From Salipiger profundus (GTDB lineage: Bacteria; Pseudomonadota; Alphaproteobacteria; Rhodobacterales; Rhodobacteraceae), in assembly GCF_001969385.1 (NCBI RefSeq), contig NZ_CP014796.1, forward strand, positions 2,125,501-2,189,500: a DNA stretch of 64,000 bases, in the 5' to 3' direction. Positions within the stretch are counted from its first letter, which is position 1; each line of letters opens with the position of its first letter. Position numbers and translations under genes: made by a program. The notes under the pieces were generated by a model that saw nothing but the letters and a program-made list of their open reading frames with translations, did not search any database and had not been told where the DNA came from. Positions 25,841 through 34,983 of the stretch are shown one piece after another.

Positions 25841-26020
25841 TTATGAGTTAGCTCTGTTCAGGGTGTGGTCCTCTACTGACCGTTGGTGATACTGCCACGG
25901 GGTGAGCCCGTCGAGGCTCGTGTGGGGGCGGTGGTGGTTGTGGTCGTCGCGCCATTCGGCGATCAGCTCCCGGGCGTGGCGCAGGTTGGCGAACAGGTGC
26001 TCGTTAAGGCACTCGTCCAC
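25841..26020 (-). mobile_element. IS3-family transposase OrfB, C-terminal remnant
   Basis: The minus strand encodes DECLNEHLFANLRHARELI, then RPHTSLDGLTPWQYHQRS and the end LNRANS, the C-terminus of an IS3-family OrfB including the region of its last catalytic glutamate. Similarity stops upstream of DECLNE. It is the half missing from the IS3 piece at 6,430-6,965, in the same orientation. From 26,021 to 26,308 I recognise nothing. Confidence 0.75.
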
Positions 26021-26308
26021 GGCTCGGCAGGGCATTCCGCAGGAATGTCCCGTGTATGGACGCCCCCGGGGCTGCAAGCGATTTTTTGACTTTGGCAACA
26101 GCATTGCGGTCGAGTTCCTTCGTGTATCCGGCCTCTGGTTGCGACCTTCAATGCCGCGGGCCCTCATGGTGAGTTCGAGGAACAGGTCCAAAACGAGAGG
26201 CCGTAGTACAAGCTACTCGGGACATTACTGGTTTTCCCATTCCTGATCTCGTCGACGCTTTGCCATGACCTCCATTCAGAACCACCGCACCCCAGCCTGC
26301 CTTCGCGC

Positions 26309-27085
26309 TCAGGCGTTGGCAGGGGTCTCGTAGACGCCGCCATGAGCCATGATCGCCCAGGCCATCCGCGCCATCTTGTTTGCCAGCGCAACTGCAACCA
26401 GCATTTTAGGTTTGCGAGCCAACATACGGGCCAGCCACGACCCATCTGGCGCGCCGCCGCGTTTTTGCGCGGCTTGGATCGCGGACATTGCACCGATGAT
26501 CAGCAAACGCCGCAGGTCGCGCTGACCCATTTTTGATATCTTGCCCAGCCTTGTTTTACCGCCCGTAGAATGCTGGCGTGGTGCCAGCCCGATCCAGGCT
26601 GCGAAGTCGCGCCCCTTGCTGAACATCTCTGGCGGTGCCGCCAGCACGGCAATCGATACCGCCGTCACCGGGCCGATCCCCGGCATGGTCATCAACCTGC
26701 GCGCCACATCGTCCTGTCGGGCAATCTGTCGAAGTTGCCGGGTCAGCGCGTCAATGCGCGCGCTTAGCCCGGCGATGAGATCGAAGAATATTTGGCAAAG
26801 GCCGGTGACTTCGGGCGGCAATCGTTCTCCATTCTCAGCCACAGCCTTTTCCAACCGAGGCAGATGCTGAGGGCCTTTCGGCGCGACAATCCCATGTTCA
26901 GCCAGATGCCCTCGCAATGCGTTGATCGCCTGGGTACGTTGCCCTGTCAAAAGATCGCGGGTCTTGAGTACCATCGACTGACCTTGTTGCTCGGTTGTCT
27001 TGGTCGTCACAAAGCGCATGGTCGGTCGGGACGCTGCTTCAGCGATGGCTTCGGCATCATTCGCATCGTTCTTTTGCCGCTTCAC
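26309..27085 (-). pseudogene. IS110-family transposase, 3' part, cut by RIT copy B
   Basis: It opens VKRQKNDANDAEAIAEAA exactly where the RIT element ends and runs to the natural stop (YETPANA). It contains the C-terminal helix-hairpin-helix/serine domain: MTMPGIGPVTAVSIAVL, then FAAWIGLAPRQHSTGGKTRLG and KMGQRDLRRLLIIGA. Joined to the 5' part at 30,933-31,187 it gives about 343 residues, the normal IS110 transposase length, so only the insertion disrupts the gene. Confidence 0.88.
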
Positions 27086-27114
27086 TTATCATCAGGTGGC
27101 CGTAATGCGGAGGA
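27081..27114. repeat. Terminal inverted repeat of RIT copy B (left end)
   Basis: These 34 bases are the exact reverse complement of 30,881-30,914. An inverted partial copy (CCTCCGCATTAT) follows at about 27,157-27,168, and a matching subterminal ATAATGCGGAG occurs near 30,816-30,826, so each end has an outer and an inner copy of the TCCTCCGCATTA word. Confidence 0.88.
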
Positions 27115-27169
27115 ACCTGCGCAGACTTGCTGGTTGCCGGCGTTTTCGCCCACATTCCTCCGCATTATT

Positions 27170-28174
27170 TCAGAGCGTGTCGAGCCAGGCGAGCAGGCTC
27201 GCATCCCGTTTCCATGACGGCGGTTGAACTGTCGTTGCCGGCAGGCTGACTTGGTCCAGTGCCTTTCGTTTCGTTTCCAGGTTCGCCTTCGCGTAATGGT
27301 TGGTGGTGTCGAGGCTCACGTGGCCAAGCCAGCTGCGGATGACCGTGACGTCGACACCGGCCGAGACAAGATGCACGGCGGTGGCGTGGCGGAAGCTGTG
27401 CGGCGTCACATGTTTGGTGTGCAGCAATGGCTCGGTTCCGGCCGCCGCTTTCACATAGCCCGCAAGCTTGAACCGGACGCCCGAGGCACTGAGCGGCTCA
27501 CCATAGCGGTTCACGAACAGCCGCTGGTCCGGTGCTCGCGGTTTTCGTTCCAATAGCGTTTTCAACAGCAGCACGGTTTCTGGCCAGAGCGGACAGATGC
27601 GTTCCTTGCGGCCCTTGCCTGTCAGCCGCACGCAACTTGGGCTCTCGAACCGGATCATATCGGGGCACAGGTCGAGCGCTTCCTGTATTCGTGCGCCGCT
27701 GTTGTAAAGGAACGAGAGCAGCGTGTGATCGCGCATGCCTTCGAGGGTCGAGCGGTCTGGCTGGGCAAGGATCGCTGCCACTTCCGCCGGTTCCAGATAA
27801 CAGGGTTCCGATACCGGTGCTCGCTTGACCGGGATGTTGAGGATTTCCGCGCATTGAGCGACCGATGCTGGATCTCTGGTCGCCACGAAGTTGAAGAAGC
27901 TGCGGATCGCGGCAAGCCGGCAGTTGCGCGTGCCGATTGTGCCGCCGCGCTCCTGTTCAGTGTGCCTCAGGAACGCAGCAACGTCGCGGGCAGTCAGATC
28001 GGCCAGCGTGATCATCGCAACCGTCTTTTTGGTGCGCTGCGCAGTGAACCGCAGGAACAGCCGCCAGGTGTCGCGGTAGGATCGGACCGTATGGACGGAG
28101 GCGTTCCGCTGCTCAACAAGCCACTCATAGAAGAACGCGCGCATCAGGTTCGGGAACGGGTTCGCCTTGTTCAT
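27170..28174 (-). CDS. Tyrosine recombinase, third gene of RIT trio
   Basis: This 334-residue recombinase has a core-binding domain (NASVHTVRSYRDTWRLFLRFTA) and a catalytic domain with arginine in YNSGARIQEALDL, lysine region LTGKGRKERIC, the HxxR box in TPHSFRHATAVHL, histidine in WLGHVSLDTTNHY and the tyrosine nucleophile in that last motif. All catalytic residues appear present. Its start overlaps the stop of the middle gene by four bases (ATGA). Within RIT elements the individual contribution of each recombinase is not established. Confidence 0.9.
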   Translation of the reverse strand: MNKANPFPNLMRAFFYEWLVEQRNASVHTVRSYRDTWRLFLRFTAQRTKKTVAMITLADLTARDVAAFLRHTEQERGGTIGTRNCRLAAIRSFFNFVATRDPASVAQCAEILNIPVKRAPVSEPCYLEPAEVAAILAQPDRSTLEGMRDHTLLSFLYNSGARIQEALDLCPDMIRFESPSCVRLTGKGRKERICPLWPETVLLLKTLLERKPRAPDQRLFVNRYGEPLSASGVRFKLAGYVKAAAGTEPLLHTKHVTPHSFRHATAVHLVSAGVDVTVIRSWLGHVSLDTTNHYAKANLETKRKALDQVSLPATTVQPPSWKRDASLLAWLDTL

Positions 28175-29541
28175 GACCTCACCCCCTGCCCAAGGTCGAG
28201 GCATGGTGCTCCCACGGCTCTGAACCGTTCGCTGGCGTGATGCAGAAGATCCTGCGTGACGGTGATGTAGACCAGGGTGGAATTGATATCCCGATGCCCG
28301 AGGTAAGTCGCGAGGAACGGCAGCCGGTCCTGCGGATTGATGCCCGCTTTGTACCATTCCAAGATGCGGTTCACGACCATCGAGTGGCGCAGATCGTGAA
28401 CGCGCGGCCCGGTTCGCCCTTGCAGTGGCTTGAACCCGGCGCGCCGTGTGACGTTAGTGAGCAGCCAGGTGATCATTTCCGGCGTGTAGCGGCGGGTGCG
28501 GCCCTGCTCGTGCCAGAACAGACCGGCACATGGATCCTGCGATGCGCCGGCACGGCGCCGGGCTTTGATATAGGCTCGAAGCTCGACCACCACGCTGGCG
28601 GGCAGCGGCAGGATCCTGGTTTTGAAGAACTTCGTTTGGCGAACCGTGATCGTACCGCTCTGGAGATTGATGTCGCCAAGATCGAGACGGGCAAGCTCGC
28701 CCCGCCGCAAGCCTGCACAATAGGCCAGCACCAGCATGGTGTAGATCGTCAGCGGGCGAAGTGGTGACCGTGGTGAGGGGAAGGAACGAGCGACGTCGAG
28801 CATCCGTCGTATATCGGCAGGCGAGTAGATGTGGGGCTTGCGCCATTGCTTGACCACGTCCTTCTGCGGTCGCGGGTCCGGCCTGCGTGATGGGATCGAT
28901 GGGTCCCGGTGACGGAAGATTTTCGTCAGGGTGCGCCTGAGATTTTCACATTCGACGGCGTGATTGCGCGTGGATTTCGCCGCCGCCCAGTGTGTGAGCA
29001 TCACCCCGACCGGCTGCTCCTGGAGCGCCGGGTTCAGCTGCAGGAACTGGTCAAATCTCAACAACCGGGCAGACTGCGAAGTGTATTTGTACCCCCGGTT
29101 CCGCATCAGCGCGACGTGCTCAGCCAAAACCTCTCCCAGCACGCTGCCGAACGGCCGGGGCCGACGCAACTCGGCAAGGGCCTTTTCCGGATCGTGCGAT
29201 GCCAGAGCGCGCCAGACTGGCATGCACTGCTTGATACTGCATGCTTCGCGCAGGGTGGTGACGGGATTGCGCTCGATCGCCTCGGTAATCAGAAGGTGAT
29301 CGAGGAACCTGTCAACGATGCGGGTGCGGTGCAGCAGCGTAGTCGCTGCCCAGCATTCAGCCGATACCCGCAGCCACGCGACCAGCACATCCTGACCAAG
29401 TTCGCTGTGATGCTCGGCGACGTCCTGGAAGCCGTGCAAGACCTGCCGGTAGCAGGTTCGACTTTTCATGCTGCGCAGACCAAGGCCGGTGAGATGGTGG
29501 TCAATGATCGTGCGATCGGGATCGGGCCAGCGAGCGGTCAT
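28171..29541 (-). CDS. Tyrosine recombinase, second gene of RIT trio
   Basis: This 456-residue recombinase is the longest of the three, with an extended N-terminal region of about 200 residues before the catalytic domain. Catalytic features are LAYCAGLRRGELARLDLGD, TKFFKTRILPLP, the HxxR box GPRVHDLRHSMVVNR, then TYLGHRDINSTLVYITV with histidine and tyrosine. It overlaps both neighbours by four bases, so the trio is probably translated as a coupled unit. All key residues are present. Confidence 0.9.
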   Translation of the reverse strand: MTARWPDPDRTIIDHHLTGLGLRSMKSRTCYRQVLHGFQDVAEHHSELGQDVLVAWLRVSAECWAATTLLHRTRIVDRFLDHLLITEAIERNPVTTLREACSIKQCMPVWRALASHDPEKALAELRRPRPFGSVLGEVLAEHVALMRNRGYKYTSQSARLLRFDQFLQLNPALQEQPVGVMLTHWAAAKSTRNHAVECENLRRTLTKIFRHRDPSIPSRRPDPRPQKDVVKQWRKPHIYSPADIRRMLDVARSFPSPRSPLRPLTIYTMLVLAYCAGLRRGELARLDLGDINLQSGTITVRQTKFFKTRILPLPASVVVELRAYIKARRRAGASQDPCAGLFWHEQGRTRRYTPEMITWLLTNVTRRAGFKPLQGRTGPRVHDLRHSMVVNRILEWYKAGINPQDRLPFLATYLGHRDINSTLVYITVTQDLLHHASERFRAVGAPCLDLGQGVRS

Positions 29542-30770
29542 GCCAGCCCCTCCGCACCCGGCACATCAAGCGCAATGGCCCTGAGATCCTCGGTGGCAAG
29601 CTTGAGGTAGGGGGCCGTCGACGCGGTTGAGCGATGCCCCAAAAGGTCGCCGATGACTTTTTGCGGAACTGACGTGCGCAGCATCTCGACCGCACGCGCA
29701 TGGCGGAAGATATGCGGCCCGCATTTGCCTGGCGGCTTGATGCCGGCATCGCAGAGCCGCCGTCGAACCAGACTGTATAGCTTCTCGAGCTTGCGATAGG
29801 GCGCGCGCGTGCGGATGAAGACTTCCCTGGCAGCGGTCGCTGGCCGTCCGGAACGCAGATAGGTGAGAACGGCCTCGCCCGCAGGCACCATCAGGGGCAG
29901 GAACGAGCAGGCTCCCGTTTTGCTGTGACGGACACGGATGGTTTCGCTCCGCCAGTCGATGTCCTCAATCCGCAGATTGCGGATTTCTCCAGACCGCAGC
30001 CCATAGGTTGCAAGGAGTTGCAAGATTGCGTAGTCCCGCAGCCCCGCCGGTGTCCTGTCCGCCCTCGCGCTTTCCAGTACCGCGGCGATCTGGTCCCGTT
30101 CCAGGATCGAGGGTACACCTTCATAGGCGTAGAGCAACGGCGCGATGATGTGCGGCGACAGGTCGGTCGCAATGTGGCCCGCCCTATAGAGGTGACGCAG
30201 CAGCGAACGAAGCCGCTCCGCAACAGATTTCAGCGAGCTGCGCGTCAGCTTCAATGCACGCAGGTCCATATAGCGGTCGGTGTCGTCGATACTTAGATCC
30301 ATCAGACCTTCGGCACCGCATCGTTCGAGGTGCCAGGCCAGGAAGTGTCGGGCTTCCCACAGGAGCGCATGGATGCTGGGCCGGGCAAGGCCACGCTCAT
30401 CGAGAAGCCAGGCCTCGTACTCGTTACAGATCGCAAATCGCAACGCGTCGGCCGCACAGGCCGCATTTGTAGCCGGTGGCCATCGGCCCTGCACAAGCCG
30501 CAGCAGCGCGTGAATACCCGCGCAGGGAATTTGGTGCCAGCGCGGACCAGGAAGGCGGCCGTGACGGCGCTGGAACAGCGCGACCGCTTCGCGCAGGTAT
30601 TGCTCCACTTGGGCTTCGGTTACATCTGCGACCGGGATGTTCCGCTGCGCAAGATGGTCAAGAAAGCCGCGCGCGTAGGCGCAGTAATTCCTGACCACCA
30701 CCGGGCTGTATCCTTGGCTGGTCAGTACGGTTTCGAGTTCGGTGATTACTTGGCGATCGGCTTTTGTCAT
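29538..30770 (-). CDS. Tyrosine recombinase, first gene of RIT trio
   Basis: This 410-residue recombinase has an N-terminal core-binding domain from residue 10, and a catalytic domain with LLATYGLRSGEIRNLRIEDIDW, VRHSKTGACSFLPL, the HxxR box GPHIFRHARAVEML, LLGHRSTASTAPYLKLA. It is the promoter-proximal gene, starting 111 bases from the right inverted repeat. Its first 84 residues match those at the left window edge. GC content and codon use look similar to the host. Confidence 0.9.
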   Translation of the reverse strand: MTKADRQVITELETVLTSQGYSPVVVRNYCAYARGFLDHLAQRNIPVADVTEAQVEQYLREAVALFQRRHGRLPGPRWHQIPCAGIHALLRLVQGRWPPATNAACAADALRFAICNEYEAWLLDERGLARPSIHALLWEARHFLAWHLERCGAEGLMDLSIDDTDRYMDLRALKLTRSSLKSVAERLRSLLRHLYRAGHIATDLSPHIIAPLLYAYEGVPSILERDQIAAVLESARADRTPAGLRDYAILQLLATYGLRSGEIRNLRIEDIDWRSETIRVRHSKTGACSFLPLMVPAGEAVLTYLRSGRPATAAREVFIRTRAPYRKLEKLYSLVRRRLCDAGIKPPGKCGPHIFRHARAVEMLRTSVPQKVIGDLLGHRSTASTAPYLKLATEDLRAIALDVPGAEGLA

Positions 30771-30880
30771 CGCTGGCTCCTCCGCTGGTCAAACAACCGC
30801 AGAGGTTCGGCCGAAAATAATGCGGAGCAAAGCCGTCGATTGGCGCGGAAATGCGGGGAATTCATGCGCCTGTCCCACAG

Positions 30881-30914
30881 TCCTCCGCATTACGGCCACC
30901 TGATGATAAGTGAA
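30881..30914. repeat. Terminal inverted repeat of RIT copy B (right end)
   Basis: It is the exact reverse complement of 27,081-27,114 and matches 364-397 in copy A. Confidence 0.88.
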
Positions 30915-30941
30915 GTAATGGAGAGGTGATCATTACTTCAC
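30911..30941. repeat. Terminal dyad at the RIT/IS110 junction, copy B
   Basis: TGAAGTAATG - 10 bases - CATTACTTCA is a perfect dyad; with one more base each side it reads GTGAAGTAATG / CATTACTTCAC. It spans the border between element and IS110 gene and exists only at this end, so the element is asymmetric. It looks like a tyrosine recombinase core site with inverted binding arms. Confidence 0.6.
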
Positions 30942-31187
30942 ATAGGGGCGGACATAGAGCGGCGACATCAACCGAGGTTCATGCCCCTTCTGAAGGCAGA
31001 AGCGTCCGATGTGATGCGCCCCGCCGCAGGCTTCCATTGCAACCACGCAGGGCGGCAGCGTGGCAAGAAAGTCCAGCAGCCGATGCCGCTGGAGCCGTTT
31101 GCGAAACACGACCGCTCCCGCTTCATCCAGCCCAGCAAGACTGCAAACGGTCTTGCCCAGATCAATGCCCAGAACCTTGATGTCCAT
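30933..31187 (-). pseudogene. IS110-family transposase, 5' part, cut by RIT copy B
   Basis: From the ATG at 31,187 the frame reads MDIKVLGIDLGKTVCSLAG, then VVAMEACGGAHHIGRF and LMSPLYVRPYVK, stopping at TAA provided by the RIT element. It supplies the N-terminal DEDD domain missing from 26,309-27,085. It differs at many residues from the IS110 fragment at 416-673, so the two RIT copies sit in two distinct IS110 elements. Confidence 0.88.
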
Positions 31188-31318
31188 CAGATGCTCCTCT
31201 CTCCACCTATACCTGCCACGATAGCAGCGTTTGGTGGGAAGGCAGTTCATCCCATTAGGTCTCTTCGTGTCCACGAAACCGGCAGCAGGCCAAAGGGGCT
31301 GGCTCAGCGACAGAGCAG

Positions 31319-31479
31319 CCTTCATGTACTCCTTGCCCTTCACGGCAAAGGTGGACGGCCTCGACCCGCAAGCGTGGCTTGCTGACGTCCTCGCCCGGCT
31401 CTCCGGCACAACGGCATCACGCGTGCCGGACCTTCTGCCTTGGAATTGGCAGCCATCAGAGCGCCGAAGCGCGGCATGA
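31319..31479 (+). pseudogene. IS66-family transposase (TnpC), C-terminal remnant
   Basis: The frame encodes AFMYSLPFTAKVDGLDPQ, then WLADVLARLSG and LLPWNWQPSERRSAA, the characteristic C-terminal end of IS66-family TnpC. Everything upstream is missing. The following GCCGGATGCTTACC resembles an IS66 right end. From 31,480 to 31,773 I see no further identifiable gene. Confidence 0.7.
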
Positions 31480-31773
31480 CCACGGCCTATGCCGGATGCT
31501 TACCGTTCACCATCAGGCAGAACTGGATCGCCAGATCGCTGAAATCCACATCCGCATTGTCCTCATGAACCGCTTCAACGTCATCGCACCGGCGAGATCG
31601 TCCGCGTGGGCTGACGTCAGTGGGGTAAAGTGGAGTCATGCCTCAGCCCCGAGGCAATGCAACAACGCCCTTTCGAGGGCGATCGGTGTGAAAGCTAGGT
31701 GGAAGCCAAAATCGACGACCCTCTCCTGATGTGCGGGACAGCGCATCCAATTGGCTGATTTTTATGGTTTAAA

Positions 31774-31850
31774 TGGCGACCCGTCGAGGACTCGAACCCC
31801 GAACCTGCTGATTAGAAGTCAGCTGCTCTATCCAGTTGAGCTAACGGGCC
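31774..31850 (-). tRNA. tRNA-Arg (anticodon TCT)
   Basis: On the minus strand the cloverleaf is complete: acceptor GGCCCGT/ACGGGTC with one G-U pair, anticodon stem GCTGA/TCAGC with loop CTTCTAA (anticodon TCT), T-loop TTCGAGT, discriminator G and an encoded CCA. It marks the return from IS-rich DNA to core genome. No integrase is directly beside it. Confidence 0.93.
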
Positions 31851-31998
31851 GCGTGCCGCCCGTTCTAGCCGCTCGTCGGGCCGCGCGCAATTGCCCTCGG
31901 ACGCGGGGCTTTTGCGCCTCGGGCCGCGGCGCCGGCTTGCGTCTTTCGGTCCCTGCCGGTAGGGGAAACCCCGAGTGACAGACCCGAGAGTGCCGAAG

Positions 31999-33069
31999 AT
32001 GGATGACCTGCGCGACAAATACATCGACCTGATCTCTGCCGCCGGCGACGAAGCCGCGCTCGAGGAGCTGCGCGTGCAGGCCGTCGGCAAGAAGGGCGAG
32101 ATCAGCCTCCAGATGCGGAGCCTCGGCAAGATGAGCCCCGAAGAGCGGCAGGTCATGGGGCCGAAGCTCAACGCGCTCAAGGACGAGATCAACGCCGCGC
32201 TTGCCGCCAAGAAGGCCGCGCTGGCCGATGCCGCGCTGAACGAGCGGCTCAAGGCGGAATGGCTCGACGTGACGCTGCCCGGCCGCACCCGCCGGCAGGG
32301 CACGATCCACCCGGTCAGCCAGGTCTGGGAGGAATGCACCGCGATCTTCGCCGACATGGGCTTCGCCGTGGCCGAGGGCCCGCAGGTCGAGGAAGACTGG
32401 TACAACTTCGACGCGCTGAACATCCCCGGCCATCATCCGGCGCGCGCCGAGATGGACACCTTCTACATGCACCGCGCCGAGGGCGACGAGCGCCCGCCGC
32501 ACGTGCTGCGCACGCACACCTCGCCGGTGCAGATCCGCTCGTTGCAGGCGCATGGCGCGCCGATCCGCATCGTGGCGCCCGGCCGCGTCTACCGCGCCGA
32601 CTACGACCAGACCCATACGCCGATGTTCCACCAGATCGAGGGCCTTGCCATCGACAAGGACATCTCGATGGCCAACCTCAAGTGGGTGCTGGAAGAGTTC
32701 TTCTCGGCCTATTTCGGCACCAGCGTGAAGACCCGTTTCCGCGCCTCGCACTTCCCCTTCACCGAGCCGTCGGCCGAGGTCGACATCCAGTGCCAGTGGA
32801 AGGACGGATCTGTCGTCGTGGGCGAGGGGGACGACTGGCTCGAGGTGCTGGGTTCTGGCATGGTGCACCCCAAGGTGCTCGAGGCCGGCGGCATCGACCC
32901 GAACGAATGGCAGGGCTTCGCCTTCGGCATGGGCATCGACCGGATCGCGATGCTGAAATACGGCATCCCCGACCTGCGCGCCTTCTTCGACAGCGACCTG
33001 CGCTGGCTGCGCAACTACGGCTTCGCCTCGCTCGACGTGCCGACCATCCGGGGTGGCCTGTCGCGCTGA
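31999..33069 (+). CDS. pheS: Phenylalanine-tRNA ligase alpha subunit
   Basis: This 356-residue protein is the catalytic alpha subunit of the heterotetrameric PheRS, which charges tRNA-Phe. It has an N-terminal coiled-coil (residues 1-85) that contacts tRNA, then the class II core: motif 2 region [28 protein letters not shown], substrate pocket [19 protein letters not shown] and motif 3 [18 protein letters not shown]. The ATG at 31,999 (MDDLRDKY) fits the family; an in-frame GTG at 31,975 is an alternative. pheT is not the next gene here, so the subunits may be split by the small YrhK gene or located elsewhere. Confidence 0.93.
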   Translation: MDDLRDKYIDLISAAGDEAALEELRVQAVGKKGEISLQMRSLGKMSPEERQVMGPKLNALKDEINAALAAKKAALADAALNERLKAEWLDVTLPGRTRRQGTIHPVSQVWEECTAIFADMGFAVAEGPQVEEDWYNFDALNIPGHHPARAEMDTFYMHRAEGDERPPHVLRTHTSPVQIRSLQAHGAPIRIVAPGRVYRADYDQTHTPMFHQIEGLAIDKDISMANLKWVLEEFFSAYFGTSVKTRFRASHFPFTEPSAEVDIQCQWKDGSVVVGEGDDWLEVLGSGMVHPKVLEAGGIDPNEWQGFAFGMGIDRIAMLKYGIPDLRAFFDSDLRWLRNYGFASLDVPTIRGGLSR

Positions 33070-33150
33070 TGAGCGCTTGCCCGGCTGTTCATAGCGGCCG
33101 GGCGACCTATGGTTCGGGGCAGGACAACAGACCCTGACCCGAGGCCATGC

Positions 33151-33435
33151 ATGAAACTCTTCCGTCACGAGAACCGGCAACGCTCTCACGAGGCGCGGCG
33201 CGTCTACGCGCTGTTCGAGATTGTCTACACCTGTGTCGATTTCGGAGCGGCGCTCTGCTTCACCGTGGGTTCGGTGCTGTTCTTCTGGAAGCAGTACGAG
33301 ACGGCGGCGATCTGGCTGTTCACCATCGGTTCGGTGCTGTTCATGGCCAAGCCCACGATCCGGCTCGTGCGCGAGATCAAGCTCTACCACATGGGCAAGA
33401 TGGACAAGCTGGCGGATCGCGTCGAGAACGAATAA
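33151..33435 (+). CDS. YrhK-domain small membrane protein
   Basis: This 94-residue protein has two transmembrane segments (FEIVYTCVDFGAALCFTVGSVLFFW and IWLFTIGSVLFMAKPTIRLV), the YrhK domain pattern, with a basic N-terminus. GAGG sits six bases before the ATG. It lies 81 bases after pheS in the same direction and tail to tail with the next gene. Its function is unknown. Confidence 0.8.
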   Translation: MKLFRHENRQRSHEARRVYALFEIVYTCVDFGAALCFTVGSVLFFWKQYETAAIWLFTIGSVLFMAKPTIRLVREIKLYHMGKMDKLADRVENE

Positions 33436-33438
33436 CGC

Positions 33439-34983
33439 TCAGAGATCCAGCGCCTTGCGGGCGTTTGCAAGCGTCTCGGCAGGAGTGCCCGAAGCATCGA
33501 CGTGCAGCCAGTTTTCTGGAGCGCTGCTCTGCCGGGCTTGCAGGTCGACGACCGCCGCGTCGGCGTCCGAGGCGTCGTTTCTGCGCCGCGTGACCCGGTC
33601 TTGCAGGCTTGCGGTGTCGGCTTCCAGCCAGATGGCCGCGAGCGGCACACCTCGGCGCTCCGCCAGCGTGTCGAGGTGCGCCCGTTCGGCCGGAGCGAGC
33701 CAGGTGGCGTCCAGCACCACGCTTTGCCCGGCGGCAAGCAGCGTATCGGCTCGCGTGACAAGCCTCTCGTAGACCGCGTGCGAATTGGCAGCGGCGTAGG
33801 CCTCCGCCGGCAGATGCTCGAGCGGGCCAACGCCCGCGAGCCGCTTGCGCTCGAGGTCGCTGCGCAGGTGCACGGCGCCCGGAGAGGGGGCGAGCAGCGG
33901 TGCCAGCGCGCGGGCGAGCGTCGTCTTGCCGGTGCCCGAGAGCCCTCCGACCACCAGCAGGCGCGGCGGGGGCGGGGCGAAGTCGCGCAGCGCGTCGTCG
34001 AGGTAGCGGCGGGCTTCGGCATCATGGCGGGCCGTGTCGCCCGCGGCGTGCCCGGTCTGCACCTCGACCATGGCGCGGATCGCCGCGCGCACACCAAGGA
34101 AATAGGGCAGGGCGGCGGTCCCGGTATCCTCGGTCGTGTCCGCCGCGAAGAGCCACGCGTCGCGGGCGATGCAGGCTGCGCGGTCAAGGCCCCGGTGCCG
34201 CAGGTCCATCAGCAGGAAGGCGAGATCGTAGAGCACGTCGCAGGTGCCGAGCGTCTCGTCGAACTCCAGCGCATCGAAGGGCACGGGGCGGCCGTCGAGC
34301 ATGACGATGTTGTCGAGGTAAAGGTCGCCGTGGCACCGCCGGACGTGGCCCGACGTGGCACGTTGGTCAAGCATGGTGGCGACACTCTCGTGGGCGGCGC
34401 GGGCGGTCGTCCGGAAGGTGGCGATGCGCTCCGGGCCAAGCGCCTCCTGCATCCCGTCAAAGGCGGTCTCGAGCTCGGTCAGGATGTCCGCCATGAGCTG
34501 CGCGCCCTGCGCCTGCCGAAGCGGTGCCTGCGCATGGTAGCTCTGCACGGCCTCGCCGATCTGCGCGGCGAGCGGATCGGTCAGCGCCCCCCGGTCGGCG
34601 ATGGCGGAAAGCTCGTTTTCCGCGGGAAAGCGGGCCATGCGCAGCACCCATTCGACCACCGTGCCGTCACCACCGAGCGTCAGCCCGCGATCCTCGCTCC
34701 GGGCAAGCGGCAGGACGTCGAGATAGATGTCCGGCGCGGCGGGGCGGTTCAGCTCGAGCTCGCGCGCGAGCATCGCGTGGCGCCGCGCCAGCGTCGAGAA
34801 ATCCATGTAATCGTAGGCCACGGCGCGCTTGATCTTGTAGGCCATCTCGTCGGCCAGGAAGACATGCGCACCGTGGGTCTGCACGTGGGTCACCTCGGCG
34901 CCGCCGTGCTGCCCGGCGTCGAGGAAATACGAGATTGCCTCGGCCTGGTCCGTCTGTCCGGTCTGTTTTTCGGTGTCGGTCAT
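33439..34983 (-). CDS. Aminoglycoside-phosphotransferase-like / P-loop ATPase fusion protein
   Basis: This 514-residue cytosolic protein has two parts. Residues about 30-320 form a kinase-like fold with the APH catalytic loop RRCHGDLYLDNIVMLDGRPVPFDALEF (HGDxxxxN and the metal-binding D). Residues about 345-514 form a zeta-toxin/AAA-type kinase domain with Walker [22 protein letters not shown]. The family is widespread in proteobacteria and its substrate is not known; antibiotic resistance should not be assumed. GGAGG five bases before the ATG at 34,983 decides the start. Confidence 0.8.
   Translation of the reverse strand: MTDTEKQTGQTDQAEAISYFLDAGQHGGAEVTHVQTHGAHVFLADEMAYKIKRAVAYDYMDFSTLARRHAMLARELELNRPAAPDIYLDVLPLARSEDRGLTLGGDGTVVEWVLRMARFPAENELSAIADRGALTDPLAAQIGEAVQSYHAQAPLRQAQGAQLMADILTELETAFDGMQEALGPERIATFRTTARAAHESVATMLDQRATSGHVRRCHGDLYLDNIVMLDGRPVPFDALEFDETLGTCDVLYDLAFLLMDLRHRGLDRAACIARDAWLFAADTTEDTGTAALPYFLGVRAAIRAMVEVQTGHAAGDTARHDAEARRYLDDALRDFAPPPPRLLVVGGLSGTGKTTLARALAPLLAPSPGAVHLRSDLERKRLAGVGPLEHLPAEAYAAANSHAVYERLVTRADTLLAAGQSVVLDATWLAPAERAHLDTLAERRGVPLAAIWLEADTASLQDRVTRRRNDASDADAAVVDLQARQSSAPENWLHVDASGTPAETLANARKALDL

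Larger units (their letters stand above)
27086..30941 (-). mobile_element. RIT element (recombinase in trio), complete copy B
   Basis: A 3,856-base element carries three overlapping tyrosine recombinase genes and nothing else, bounded by 34-base perfect inverted repeats. It splits an IS110-family transposase gene; GTGAAG is present at both junctions (minus strand 27,080-27,085 and 30,936-30,941), consistent with a 6-base crossover core. Three coupled recombinases with inverted repeat ends is the definition of RIT elements. The match to the visible part of copy A implies recent activity. Confidence 0.9.

Noticed and set aside
31480..31773. A further transposase remnant after the IS66 end
   Set aside because: A frame with AELDRQIAEIHIRIVLMNRF looks coding-like but I could not match it to any family and it has no start signal.
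33439..34983. Aminoglycoside resistance gene
   Set aside because: The APH-like fold is fused to a P-loop kinase domain in a core context; this family is widespread and not associated with resistance.
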